A stretch of 43,819 nt of DNA from an uncultured Oscillospiraceae bacterium (GTDB taxonomy: Bacteria; Bacillota; Clostridia; Oscillospirales; Oscillospiraceae): NCBI GenBank assembly GCA_934546685.1, contig CAKTEB010000009.1:1-43819 (forward strand). Direction: 5' to 3'. The notes under the pieces were generated by a model. That model worked only from the letters and a program-made list of their open reading frames with translations. It did no database searches and was not told the DNA's origin. Below are positions 1 through 7,787 of the stretch, piece after piece. Position 1 is the stretch's first letter, and each line of letters opens with the position of its first letter. A program made the translations under genes and the position numbers.

Positions 1-2112
1 GTAGGTGGCGGGGTTGGAGCGGGGGGTGCGGCCAATGGGGCTCTGGTCGATGCAGATGACCTTGTCCAACTGCTCTACGCCCTCGCAGGCCCGGAGCTTG
101 CCGCATTTGGTCCGGGAGCGGTTCAGCTCCGCGGCCAGCTTTTTATAGACGATCTCGTTGACAAAGGAGGACTTGCCGGAGCCGGAAACGCCGGTGACCA
201 CCGTGAGCGTTCCAAGGGGGATGGATACGTCGATGTTCTTGAGATTGTTTTCCGCACAGCCGAAAAATTTCAGCTGACGGCCATCTCCGGGCCGCCGTGT
301 GGCGGGCACTGGAATGTGCTTTTTCCCGGAGAGATACTGGCCGGTGATGGAGCGGGGGCAGTCGATGATATCCTGGAGGGAGCCCGCCGCCACGATCTCG
401 CCGCCGTGGACGCCGGCTCCGGGGCCCACATCCACAATAAAATCCGCGGCCCGCATGGTGTCCTCGTCGTGCTCTACCACGATCAGGGTGTTGCCCAGAT
501 CCACCATCTGCCGGAGGGTGCGGAGCAGCTTGTCGTTGTCCCGCTGGTGGAGACCAATGGAGGGCTCGTCCAGAATATAGAGGACGCCCATGAGAGAGGA
601 ACCGATCTGGGTGGCCAGCCGGATCCGCTGGCTCTCGCCGCCGGACAGGGTCCCGGCGGCCCGGCTCAGGGTCAGGTATTCCAGGCCAACGCTGCACAGG
701 AAGTTCAGCCGGGAGCGGATCTCCCGGAGGATCTGATCCGCGATCATCTGCTGAGAGCCCGTGAGGGTCAGGTGCTCGATGAACTCCAGCTCCTGCGAGA
801 TGGGGAGCTTGCAGAAGTCCATGATGTTGAGGCCGCCCACGGTGACTGCCAGGACGATGGGGCTCAGCCGGTCTCCGTGGCAGTCCGGGCAGGGGTGATA
901 GCTCATGCACTCCTCCAGCTCCCGGCGCATGGAGTCCGACTGGGTCTCCTTATACCGACGGGAGAGATTGTTGACGATGCCCTCGAATGCCTGCTCCAGA
1001 GTGCCCCGGCCGTTGCCCCGGTCATACTGGAGCTTGAGCTTTTCGCCGCCGGTGCCATAGAGCAGGGCGTCGATGGCCGCATCCGAGAGCTTTTCCAGGG
1101 GCGTATCCAGGGTGAAGCGGTACTTCCGGCCCAAGGCCTCGTAATACATGCGGCTGATGGTATCGTTTTTGGCGTTGCCCCAGCCGCTGGCGCTGATGCC
1201 GCCCTCCAGAATGCTGAGGGAGCGGTTGGGCATGATGAGATCCGGATCCACCTTCAGCTGATAGCCCAGGCCGGAGCAGCCGGGGCAGGCCCCATAGGGG
1301 TTGTTAAAGGAGAACATCCGGGGCTCCAGCTCCGGGAGACTGACGCCGCAGTCCTCGCAGGCGTAATTCTGGGAGAAGGAGAGGATCTGGTCATCCTTCA
1401 CCAGATGGATCATCACCTGGCCGTCAGAGAGATGCAGGGCCGTCTCCACGGAGTCTGTCAGCCGCCGGAGGATCTCCGGCTTCATGACCAGACGGTCTAC
1501 GATGATCTCGATATTGTGCTTCTTGCTCTTGCTGAGGGAGATCTCCTCACTGAGGTCGTAGGTGTTTCCGTCTACCCGGACCCGGACATAGCCGCTCTTT
1601 TTCGCGTCGGCAAAGACCTTCTGATGCTCGCCCTTTTTGCCGCGGATGACGGGGGCTAAGACCTGGAAGCGGGTACCCTCCTCCAATGCCATGACCTGAT
1701 CCACGATCTGATCCACGCTCTGACGGCGGATCTCTTTTCCGCATTTTGGGCAGTGGGGCGTGCCCACCCGGGCCCAGAGAAGGCGCAGATAGTCGTAGAT
1801 CTCGGTGACGGTGCCCACGGTGGAGCGGGGGTTCCGGGAGGTGGTCTTCTGGTCAATGGAGATGGCCGGGGACAGACCGTCGATGGAGTCCACGTCCGGC
1901 TTGTCCATCTGCCCTAAAAACTGCCGGGCATAGGAGGACAGGGATTCCACATATCGCCGCTGGCCCTCGGCGTAGATGGTGTCAAAGGCCAGGGAGGATT
2001 TGCCGGAGCCGGACAGGCCGGTGAATACCACCAGCTTGTCCCGGGGAATGGTCAGGTTCACGTTTTTCAGGTTGTTTTCTCTTGCGCCTTTGATAATGAT
2101 CTGATCCTGCAA
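1..2112 (-). CDS. uvrA: UvrABC system protein A (excinuclease ATPase), 3' end cut by window edge
   Basis: UvrA is the damage-recognition ATPase of nucleotide-excision repair; it loads UvrB on lesions. The first 704 codons are present and the C-terminal quarter lies outside the window. Seen in the translation: first Walker A GLSGSGKSS near the N-terminus, a CEDC...CPGC zinc module, a CPDC motif, the ABC signature LSGGESQRIRLA, Walker B ILDEPSIGLHQRD, the second Walker A GVSGSGKSS, and IDQSPIGRTPRSNPATY at the window edge. I chose the TTG at 2112 because it places the family-typical IIIKGAREN right at the N-terminus and has AGGAG at 2123-2127, 10 nt upstream; no in-frame ATG is available there. 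The SD lies in a small inverted repeat (gctcc 2122-2126 / ggagc 2136-2140). The gene is last of uvrB-capA-like-uvrA, with 69 nt after the CapA-like stop and no clear promoter of its own. Confidence 0.97.
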   Translation of the reverse strand, partial: MQDQIIIKGARENNLKNVNLTIPRDKLVVFTGLSGSGKSSLAFDTIYAEGQRRYVESLSSYARQFLGQMDKPDVDSIDGLSPAISIDQKTTSRNPRSTVGTVTEIYDYLRLLWARVGTPHCPKCGKEIRRQSVDQIVDQVMALEEGTRFQVLAPVIRGKKGEHQKVFADAKKSGYVRVRVDGNTYDLSEEISLSKSKKHNIEIIVDRLVMKPEILRRLTDSVETALHLSDGQVMIHLVKDDQILSFSQNYACEDCGVSLPELEPRMFSFNNPYGACPGCSGLGYQLKVDPDLIMPNRSLSILEGGISASGWGNAKNDTISRMYYEALGRKYRFTLDTPLEKLSDAAIDALLYGTGGEKLKLQYDRGNGRGTLEQAFEGIVNNLSRRYKETQSDSMRRELEECMSYHPCPDCHGDRLSPIVLAVTVGGLNIMDFCKLPISQELEFIEHLTLTGSQQMIADQILREIRSRLNFLCSVGLEYLTLSRAAGTLSGGESQRIRLATQIGSSLMGVLYILDEPSIGLHQRDNDKLLRTLRQMVDLGNTLIVVEHDEDTMRAADFIVDVGPGAGVHGGEIVAAGSLQDIIDCPRSITGQYLSGKKHIPVPATRRPGDGRQLKFFGCAENNLKNIDVSIPLGTLTVVTGVSGSGKSSFVNEIVYKKLAAELNRSRTKCGKLRACEGVEQLDKVICIDQSPIGRTPRSNPATY

Positions 2113-2139
2113 TGTTGTTCAGCTCCTATATAGGCGGAG

Positions 2140-2167
2140 CATGCCGCACCCGAAACCGTGCGGCATG
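2140..2167 (-). terminator. Hairpin between the CapA-like gene and uvrA
   Basis: A perfect 10-bp inverted repeat (catgccgcac 2140-2149, loop 8 nt, gtgcggcatg 2158-2167) lies just after the CapA-like stop on the minus strand. It has no T-run, so it may attenuate, stabilise or process the mRNA rather than fully terminate, which would leave uvrA expressed by readthrough. Confidence 0.45.
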
Positions 2168-2181
2168 TCCTGTTTGTGTGG

Positions 2182-3435
2182 TTACGCAGCTGGGGAGGGG
2201 ACGGCCTCGGCTGCGGAGGATTGGGCTTCATCGCCGTTCTCCGGGGCCGTGATGCCGCCGTCCAGGGTGGCGCTTTTGTCGTAGATGGAAGAGAGGATCC
2301 GCTGGGCCTCGTCTCCGGTGGCTGGCGTGGGGCAGTAGGGATTGGCGGCGGGATCCGTGGAGACGGTGCAGGGAATAATGGTATAGTCTGCGCTGCCCTG
2401 CACGGTGTCATTCACCAAAGTGAAGGTCTGCTGGAAGATAATGGTGTCCTCGCTCGCCTTGCTGCTGCCGGAGCAGAAATCTCCCAGGCTGTAGCATATG
2501 TACTTTCCCTTGTAGGCGGAGATGCCCTGGAGAGAATGGGGATGGCTGCCCACCACCAGATCGGCCCCAGCGTCGATGACCGCCTGGGCCAGCTGGATCT
2601 GGGAATCCTCCGGGGCGGAGCTGTCCTCCTGGCCCCAGTGGAAGGCACAGACCACGATCTGCGCACCGTCATCCTTGAGCTTTTTTACGTTGCTGACGGC
2701 CAGCTCCTGGCAGTCAAGGCCGGCCTCGGCGTTGATGCCGGAGAGGCCTACAGTGACGCCGCCCGCGTCCAGGGAGACGGTGTAGCTGTCGCCGAAGCGC
2801 TGGATCCCGGCGTTGTCCAGGGCGGCCAGGGTATCCACATAGCCCTCGTTGCCGTAGTCATGGATGTGGTCATCGGCCACGCTGACGCAGTCCACGCCGC
2901 CTTGGGTCAGAATGCCCACATAGGAGGGGTCGGCCTTGAAGGTGATGTCCTGATCCGCCCGGTTTTCCGAGGTGGTCAGGGTGCCCTCAAAGGTGGCTGC
3001 CGTCAAATCGTCCCCCTCAAAGATCGATCTGACGTTCTGAAAAAAATAGCTTTCTCCGTATTTTCCGTAGGCGTCCTCAAAGCCGCCGTCGGTGGAGGCT
3101 GGGGTCAGATTCCCCACAAAGCTCAGAGTGACGGTTTTTGCGTTGGCCGGGAGCTGGCTGGGCTCCGGGGAGGCAGACGGTGCGGCCTCCTGGGCCTCCA
3201 GCGCGGCCTGAGCGGCCTTTTTTGCCTCGAGCTTGGCGGCCAGATCATCCACGGCCTTTTTGGTGCTGCAGCTGACGCACAGGGAGACAATGGACAGCAC
3301 GATGGCCAGGGCAATGGCGCCCATGCGGATGTTCCGCTGGCGCTTCAGATATTTCTGCCGTTCGGCCCGCCGCTGCTGGGCGGTCTGCCGGGGATCCGTG
3401 CCCTGGGGATCCGGACTGCTGCGAAATTGATCCAT
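2182..3435 (-). CDS. CapA/PgsA-family (PGA_cap, metallophosphoesterase-like) membrane-anchored protein
   Basis: This 417-residue protein has a charged, Arg/Gln-rich cytoplasmic start (1-36), one membrane segment at about 37-55 and an Ala/Pro-rich linker, followed by a CapA-family domain from about residue 100. Family landmarks are visible in order: FVGN (106-109), TFEGTLT, VADDH (186-190), FHWGQE (265-270), GADLVVGSHPH (290-300) and YSLGDF (315-320). CapA-family proteins are linked to poly-gamma-glutamate synthesis in some bacteria, but most clostridial members have no proven role. Unusually, the usual GD, ANNH and SLGNF residues are altered here (N109, D188/D189, D319), so activity is uncertain. 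It sits 19 nt after uvrB and before uvrA, apparently in the same transcript. SD GGAAGG is upstream of the ATG. Confidence 0.85.
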   Translation of the reverse strand: MDQFRSSPDPQGTDPRQTAQQRRAERQKYLKRQRNIRMGAIALAIVLSIVSLCVSCSTKKAVDDLAAKLEAKKAAQAALEAQEAAPSASPEPSQLPANAKTVTLSFVGNLTPASTDGGFEDAYGKYGESYFFQNVRSIFEGDDLTAATFEGTLTTSENRADQDITFKADPSYVGILTQGGVDCVSVADDHIHDYGNEGYVDTLAALDNAGIQRFGDSYTVSLDAGGVTVGLSGINAEAGLDCQELAVSNVKKLKDDGAQIVVCAFHWGQEDSSAPEDSQIQLAQAVIDAGADLVVGSHPHSLQGISAYKGKYICYSLGDFCSGSSKASEDTIIFQQTFTLVNDTVQGSADYTIIPCTVSTDPAANPYCPTPATGDEAQRILSSIYDKSATLDGGITAPENGDEAQSSAAEAVPSPAA

Positions 3436-3454
3436 AGGTGAAGTACCTTCCCTT

Positions 3455-5407
3455 CTAATTGCCGCGGAGCTGGATGATCTGATCCCGCAGCACCGCTGCG
3501 TACTCGAACTCCATCATCTTGGCGGCCTGTTTCATTTCCTTCTCCAGGCGGGCGATCTCTGCCTCCCGCTCGTTCTTGGTGAGCTTCTTGCCGTCCCGGG
3601 ATACGTCCACGGTGCGGGAGATCTCGATGAGCTCCCGGACGGACTTGATAATGGTCTTGGGGACGATGCCATGGGCCTCGTTGTAGGCCTGCTGGAGCTC
3701 CCGGCGGCGCTGGGTCTCAGTGATGGCATAGTCCATGGCCGGGGTGATATGGTCGGCATACATGATGACCCGGCCGTCGGCGTTTCGGGCTGCCCGGCCA
3801 ATGGTCTGAATGAGGCTGGTGGGGGAGCGGAGGAAGCCCTCCTTGTCCGCATCCAGAATGGCCACCAGCGCCACCTCCGGCAGGTCCAGGCCCTCCCGGA
3901 GCAGGTTGATGCCCACCAGCACGTCGAACTTCTGCATGCGCAGATCCCTGATGATCTCCTGACGTTCCATGGTGTCCACGTCGGAGTGCATATACCGAAC
4001 CTTGATGCCGGATTTTGTGAGATAATCGGTGAGATCCTCGGCCATTTTCTTGGTGAGGGTAGTCACCAGGGTGCGGTAGCCGTGTTGGGTCATGGCGTTG
4101 ATCTCGCCGATGAGATCGTCCACCTGGCCCTCCACAGGCCGAACCTCCACAGGGGGATCCAGAAGGCCTGTGGGCCGCAGCAGCTGCTCCACCACCTGGC
4201 CCGCCCGGCTGAGCTCATATTCCGCCGGGGTGGCGGACACATAGACCACCTGATGGATCTTGGATTGGAATTCCTCAAATTTCAGGGGCCGGTTGTCGTA
4301 GGCGGAGGGGAGCCGGAAGCCGTAGTCCACCAATGCCTGCTTTCGGGCCCGGTCGCCGTTGTACATGGCACGAACCTGGGGCAGCGTTACATGGCTCTCG
4401 TCGATGAACATGAGAAAATCGTCGGGGAAATAGTCCATAAGGGTCATAGGCGGCGAGCCCGCGGGCCGTCCACTGATGATCCGGGAATAGTTTTCGATGC
4501 CGGAGCAGAAGCCAAGCTCGTCCATCATCTCAATATCGTACATGGTGCGCTGGTGGATCCGCTGGGCCTCCAGGAGCTTGCCGTTTTCCTTGAACCACTT
4601 TTCCCGATCCATCATCTCGCAGGCAATCTCCCGGGTGGCGCGCTCCATCTTTTCCTTTGTGGTGACATAGTGGCTGGCCGGATAGATGGCGCAGTGGGTG
4701 ACCACCCGCTCGGCGGCGCCGGTGAGGACGTTGAACTCAGAGATCCGATCCACCTCATCGCCGAAGAACTCGATGCGGATGCCCCGGTTGGTCCAGCCGG
4801 CGGGGAAAACCTCCACGGTGTCGCCCCGGACCCGGAAGGTATTGCGGATGAAGTTGATGTCGTTGCGCTCATAACGGATATCCGTCAGGCTCCGGAGCAG
4901 ACTGTCGCGCTCCCAGGTCTGACCCTGCCGGACGGAGACCACCAGGGCCTTATAGTCCTCGGGATCGCCCAGACCGTAGATGCAGCTGACGGAGGATACC
5001 ACAATCACGTCCCGCCGCTCCAAAAGGGAGGCGGTGGCGGAGTTCCGAAGGCGGTCGATCTCGTCGTTGGTAGCGGAGTCTTTTTCGATATAGGTGTCGG
5101 TGTGGGCGATATACGCCTCCGGCTGATAGTAGTCGTAATAGGAGACGAAGTATTCCACGGCGTTCTCCGGGAAAAACTCCTTGAACTCGGAGCAGAGCTG
5201 GGCGGCCAGGGTCTTGTTGTGGGCCAGCACCAGGGTGGGCCTGTTCATTTTCGCGATGATATTGGCCATGGTAAAGGTCTTGCCGGAGCCGGTGACGCCC
5301 AGCAGCACCTGCTCGTCCAGGCCGTTTTTGAGGCCCTGGGTCAGCGCCTCGATGGCCTGGGGCTGATCGCCCGAGGGCTTGTAGTCGGAAACCAGCTTAA
5401 AATCCAT
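3455..5407 (-). CDS. uvrB: UvrABC system protein B
   Basis: UvrB is the helicase-like damage-verification subunit of nucleotide-excision repair, receiving lesions from UvrA and recruiting UvrC. The product is 650 residues, a normal family length. Visible features: Walker A GVTGSGKT (37-44), the aromatic beta-hairpin YYDYYQPEAY (90-99) that clamps DNA, DESHVTLPQ as the Walker B region, the helicase motif VI-like QTIGRAARN, and a C-terminal UVR motif of the EKEMKQAA...EYAAVLRDQI type that contacts UvrC. I chose the ATG at 5407 over an upstream in-frame ATG at 5467 because GAGGTGA sits 7 nt before it, the family starts with MDFKLVS-type sequence, and 5467 lies upstream of the -10 box. First gene of the operon with the CapA-like gene and uvrA. 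No clear LexA box was seen. Confidence 0.98.
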   Translation of the reverse strand: MDFKLVSDYKPSGDQPQAIEALTQGLKNGLDEQVLLGVTGSGKTFTMANIIAKMNRPTLVLAHNKTLAAQLCSEFKEFFPENAVEYFVSYYDYYQPEAYIAHTDTYIEKDSATNDEIDRLRNSATASLLERRDVIVVSSVSCIYGLGDPEDYKALVVSVRQGQTWERDSLLRSLTDIRYERNDINFIRNTFRVRGDTVEVFPAGWTNRGIRIEFFGDEVDRISEFNVLTGAAERVVTHCAIYPASHYVTTKEKMERATREIACEMMDREKWFKENGKLLEAQRIHQRTMYDIEMMDELGFCSGIENYSRIISGRPAGSPPMTLMDYFPDDFLMFIDESHVTLPQVRAMYNGDRARKQALVDYGFRLPSAYDNRPLKFEEFQSKIHQVVYVSATPAEYELSRAGQVVEQLLRPTGLLDPPVEVRPVEGQVDDLIGEINAMTQHGYRTLVTTLTKKMAEDLTDYLTKSGIKVRYMHSDVDTMERQEIIRDLRMQKFDVLVGINLLREGLDLPEVALVAILDADKEGFLRSPTSLIQTIGRAARNADGRVIMYADHITPAMDYAITETQRRRELQQAYNEAHGIVPKTIIKSVRELIEISRTVDVSRDGKKLTKNEREAEIARLEKEMKQAAKMMEFEYAAVLRDQIIQLRGN

Positions 5408-5455
5408 GGATGCATCACCTCTCAAAAGGGAAACTCGCTTTGTAGTCAGTACATA

Positions 5456-5484
5456 ATTATACCACAAGCAAGCGAAAACTACAA
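5456..5484 (-). promoter_or_regulatory. Promoter of uvrB operon
   Basis: On the minus strand TTGTAG (5479-5484), a 17-nt spacer and TATAAT (5456-5461). The spacer ends in TGTGG, a TRTGn extended -10 element. Position fits the uvrB start at 5407. Confidence 0.72.
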
Positions 5485-5652
5485 GCCGCGCGGCCAGGGT
5501 AAAATTCCTTGTAATTTCAGCGAATCAGGCGGGAAATAGGAGCCAGCGGACGGGTACGGAAATGCAGTTTACATAATGAATATGCGAAAAAAGGCCGAAG
5601 CGCACTCTGCCCGCGGCTCCGGGAAAAAATGTGTCAGGGGCGGCAAGAGAGG

Positions 5653-5681
5653 TTGACGTATGCTGGATTGTGCCGTATAAT
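5653..5681 (+). promoter_or_regulatory. Strong promoter of the thiolase gene
   Basis: TTGACG (5653-5658), exactly 17 nt, then a perfect TATAAT (5676-5681), about 62 nt before the start codon. This is one of the two best sigma-A-type promoters in the window, fitting a highly expressed gene. Confidence 0.8.
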
Positions 5682-5743
5682 AATACACGGTAAACCTATT
5701 ATATTGCCCGACTTCGGGCGAATGAATATGGAGGTCGTTTCCA

Positions 5744-7015
5744 ATGAAAGATTTGTATGTTGTAAACTGCTGCCGTACCGCTGTTGGTTCCTTTGGCGGC
5801 AGCCTGAAGAACACCCCCGCAGCTGACCTGGGCGCTATCGTCGTCAAGGAGGCTCTGAACCGTGCCGGCGTAAAGCCCGAGCAGGTGGACGAGCTGATGT
5901 TCGGCTGCTGCATCAGCGCTGGCCTGGGCCAGAACGTTGCTCGCCAGGTCGGCATCAAGGCTGGCCTGCCTGTTTCCGTTCCCGCTTACTCCGTCAACAT
6001 GGTCTGCGGCTCCGGCATGAAGTCCGTCATTGAGGCTGGCCGTGCAATTGCTTCCGGCGATGCTGAGATCGTTGTCTGCGGCGGCACCGAGAATATGTCC
6101 GCTGCTCCCTACATCCTGCCCGACGCTCGTTGGGGCGGCCGTATGTTCGACAAGAAGATGGTCGATACCATGGTAAAGGACGGCCTGTGGGATGCCTTCA
6201 ACAACTACCACATGGGCACCACCGCTGAGAACATCTGCGACATCTGGGGCATCACCCGTCAGGATCTGGACGAGTTCGCCGCTTCCTCCCAGGCTAAGAC
6301 CGCTGCCGCTCAGGCTGCCGGCAAGTTCGAGGACGAGATCGTTCCCGTTCCCGTAAAGGTGAAGAAGCAGGTCGTTGACTTCAAGGTCGATGAGTTCCCC
6401 CGTCCCTCCACCAACATGGAGTCTCTGGCTAAGCTGAAGACCGCTTTCCCTGTTTCCTCCGACAATGCCTTCCAGGCTAACGGCGGCACTGTAGTCGACA
6501 CTTTCGACGCCAAGGCCTGCAAGCCCGCTCAGGCTGACGCTGGCACTCCTCGCGTTACCGCCGGCAATGCTTCCGGTATCAACGACGGCGCTGCTGCTAT
6601 CGTTCTGGCTTCCGGCGAGGCTGTTGAGAAGTATGGTCTGAAGCCCATGGCTAAGCTGCTGGGCTGGGGCCAGGGCGGCGTTGATCCCAAGATCATGGGC
6701 ACCGGTCCTGTTCCCGCTTCCCGTCAGGCTATGAAGAAGGCTGGCGTGACCCTGGACGACATCGACCTGATCGAGGCCAACGAGGCCTTCGCTGCTCAGT
6801 CCATCGCGGTTGCTCGTGAGCTGGGCTTCGACATGAACAAGGTCAACGTCAACGGCGGCGCGCTGTCCATCGGCCATCCTGTTGGCTGCTCCGGCGCTCG
6901 TATCATTGTCACTCTGCTCCATGAGATGCAGAAGCGCAACGATGCCAAGAAGGGTCTGGCTACCCTGTGCATCGGCGGCGGCATGGGCGTTGCTACCATT
7001 TTCGAGAAGTGCTGA
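5744..7015 (+). CDS. thl: Acetyl-CoA C-acetyltransferase (thiolase)
   Basis: Thiolase condenses two acetyl-CoA to acetoacetyl-CoA, the entry step of clostridial butyrate synthesis (or the reverse, thiolytic direction). Catalytic residues are present: nucleophile Cys88 in NMVCGSGMKS, His378 in GGALSIGHPVG and Cys409 in LCIGGGMG; NEAFAAQS is also intact. At 423 residues it is about 30 longer than Clostridium acetobutylicum ThlA; the extra residues lie between LAKLKTAF and VTAGNASG (residues 236-270). Arg codons are CGT/CGC with no CGG that I found, and Ala/Val favour GCT/GTT, unlike its neighbours, which indicates selection for high expression. SD GGAGG (5730-5734) is 9 nt before the ATG. A terminator follows, then the CoA-transferase pair. 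Confidence 0.96.
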   Translation: MKDLYVVNCCRTAVGSFGGSLKNTPAADLGAIVVKEALNRAGVKPEQVDELMFGCCISAGLGQNVARQVGIKAGLPVSVPAYSVNMVCGSGMKSVIEAGRAIASGDAEIVVCGGTENMSAAPYILPDARWGGRMFDKKMVDTMVKDGLWDAFNNYHMGTTAENICDIWGITRQDLDEFAASSQAKTAAAQAAGKFEDEIVPVPVKVKKQVVDFKVDEFPRPSTNMESLAKLKTAFPVSSDNAFQANGGTVVDTFDAKACKPAQADAGTPRVTAGNASGINDGAAAIVLASGEAVEKYGLKPMAKLLGWGQGGVDPKIMGTGPVPASRQAMKKAGVTLDDIDLIEANEAFAAQSIAVARELGFDMNKVNVNGGALSIGHPVGCSGARIIVTLLHEMQKRNDAKKGLATLCIGGGMGVATIFEKC

Positions 7016-7029
7016 TTTGACTTCCACTA

Positions 7030-7064
7030 GGGAGGCGGGAAACCCCCGCCTCCCTTTTCTCTTT
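7030..7064 (+). terminator. Terminator after thiolase
   Basis: gggaggcggg (7030-7039), 5-nt loop, cccgcctccc (7045-7054), then a T-rich tract ttttctcttt. It separates the thiolase from the CoA-transferase genes. No promoter is visible between the hairpin and 7092, so the downstream pair probably depends on partial readthrough. Confidence 0.85.
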
Positions 7065-7091
7065 GGAAACGAACAAGAAGAGGTGTTTGAA

Positions 7092-7787
7092 ATGCCCAAA
7101 ATCATTACGGCAAAGGAAGCGGCGGCCCTGATTCCCTCCGGCAGCAGAGTGATGTTCGGCGGCTTCCTGGGCTGCGGCTCGGCCCTGGACGTGATCCGGG
7201 CCATTGACGAGAGCGATGTGGAAAATATCGAGGGCGTCTTCGACGACGGCTCCAGGCTCAACGGCCCTGACGGCTCGGACTACTACGGCTGGGCACGGCT
7301 GATCCACTCCGGCAAGATCAAGAAGTATATCGGCTCCCATGTGGGCTCCAACCCTGAGGCCGGGGAGAAGTGGGCCAAGGGAGAGCTCACGGTAGACCTG
7401 CTGCCCCAGGGATCTATGGCGGAGATGATCCGGGCTGGCGGCATGGGCATCCCTGGAATCCTCACCTCCACGGGCATCGGCACGCTGGTGGAGGAGAGCC
7501 CCTGGGTGGATCGGAAGATGACCATTGAGGGCAAGGATTACCTGCTGATGAAGCCTATCCACGCGGATTTCGCAGTGATCTCCGGCTATGTGGTGGACAA
7601 GAAGGGAAACATCTGGTACAAGGGCACCACCCGGAATTTTGCCCCCCTGATGGCTATGGCCGCGGATACCGTCATCGTAGAGGCGGAGAAGATCGTGGAG
7701 CCCGGTGAGATCCCTCCGGAGGATGTGGCCACCCCGGGCGTTCTGGTGGATTATATCGTGCTGCGGGAGGGAACAGACAATGGATAA
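7092..7787 (+). CDS. atoD: 3-oxoacid/butyryl-CoA:acetoacetate CoA-transferase, subunit A (AtoD-like)
   Basis: The alpha subunit of a family I (SCOT-type) CoA transferase, which moves CoA between acyl-CoA and acetoacetate or another short acid. The start of the family signature GGFxxxGxP is visible as MFGGFLGCGSA (21-31), with Ala where Pro is usual. IPGILTSTGIGT and the ISGYVVDKKGN region also fit AtoD. Length 231 residues is normal. The start at 7092 is preceded by GAGGTG 6 nt upstream; an upstream in-frame ATG at 6882 lies inside the thiolase gene and is rejected. The stop overlaps the subunit B start by 8 nt (ATGGATAA), implying translational coupling and 1:1 assembly. Exact substrates cannot be read from sequence; acetoacetate use is suggested by the thiolase next door. 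Confidence 0.92.
   Translation: MPKIITAKEAAALIPSGSRVMFGGFLGCGSALDVIRAIDESDVENIEGVFDDGSRLNGPDGSDYYGWARLIHSGKIKKYIGSHVGSNPEAGEKWAKGELTVDLLPQGSMAEMIRAGGMGIPGILTSTGIGTLVEESPWVDRKMTIEGKDYLLMKPIHADFAVISGYVVDKKGNIWYKGTTRNFAPLMAMAADTVIVEAEKIVEPGEIPPEDVATPGVLVDYIVLREGTDNG

Larger units (their letters stand above)
5408..5743. other. Divergent intergenic region uvrB / thiolase
   Basis: This 336-bp gap holds the uvrB promoter on the minus strand and the thiolase promoter on the plus strand. The 5' leader of the thiolase has a small hairpin (gcccg 5706-5710 / cgggc 5715-5719). I see no convincing small gene, riboswitch or Rex-type operator. Confidence 0.6.

Noticed and set aside
5408..5460. LexA/SOS box at uvrB
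   Set aside because: I looked for a GAAC-N4-GTTC-type palindrome around the promoter and found none that matched. SOS control can therefore not be claimed from sequence.
5640..5743. Rex operator at the thiolase promoter
   Set aside because: Symmetry around ccgtataataatacacgg is imperfect and does not match TTGTTAA-N4-TTAACAA.
7017..7045. Promoter before atoD starting with TTGACT at 7017
   Set aside because: The -35-like hexamer has no -10 at 16-18 nt; the position is occupied by the terminator stem.
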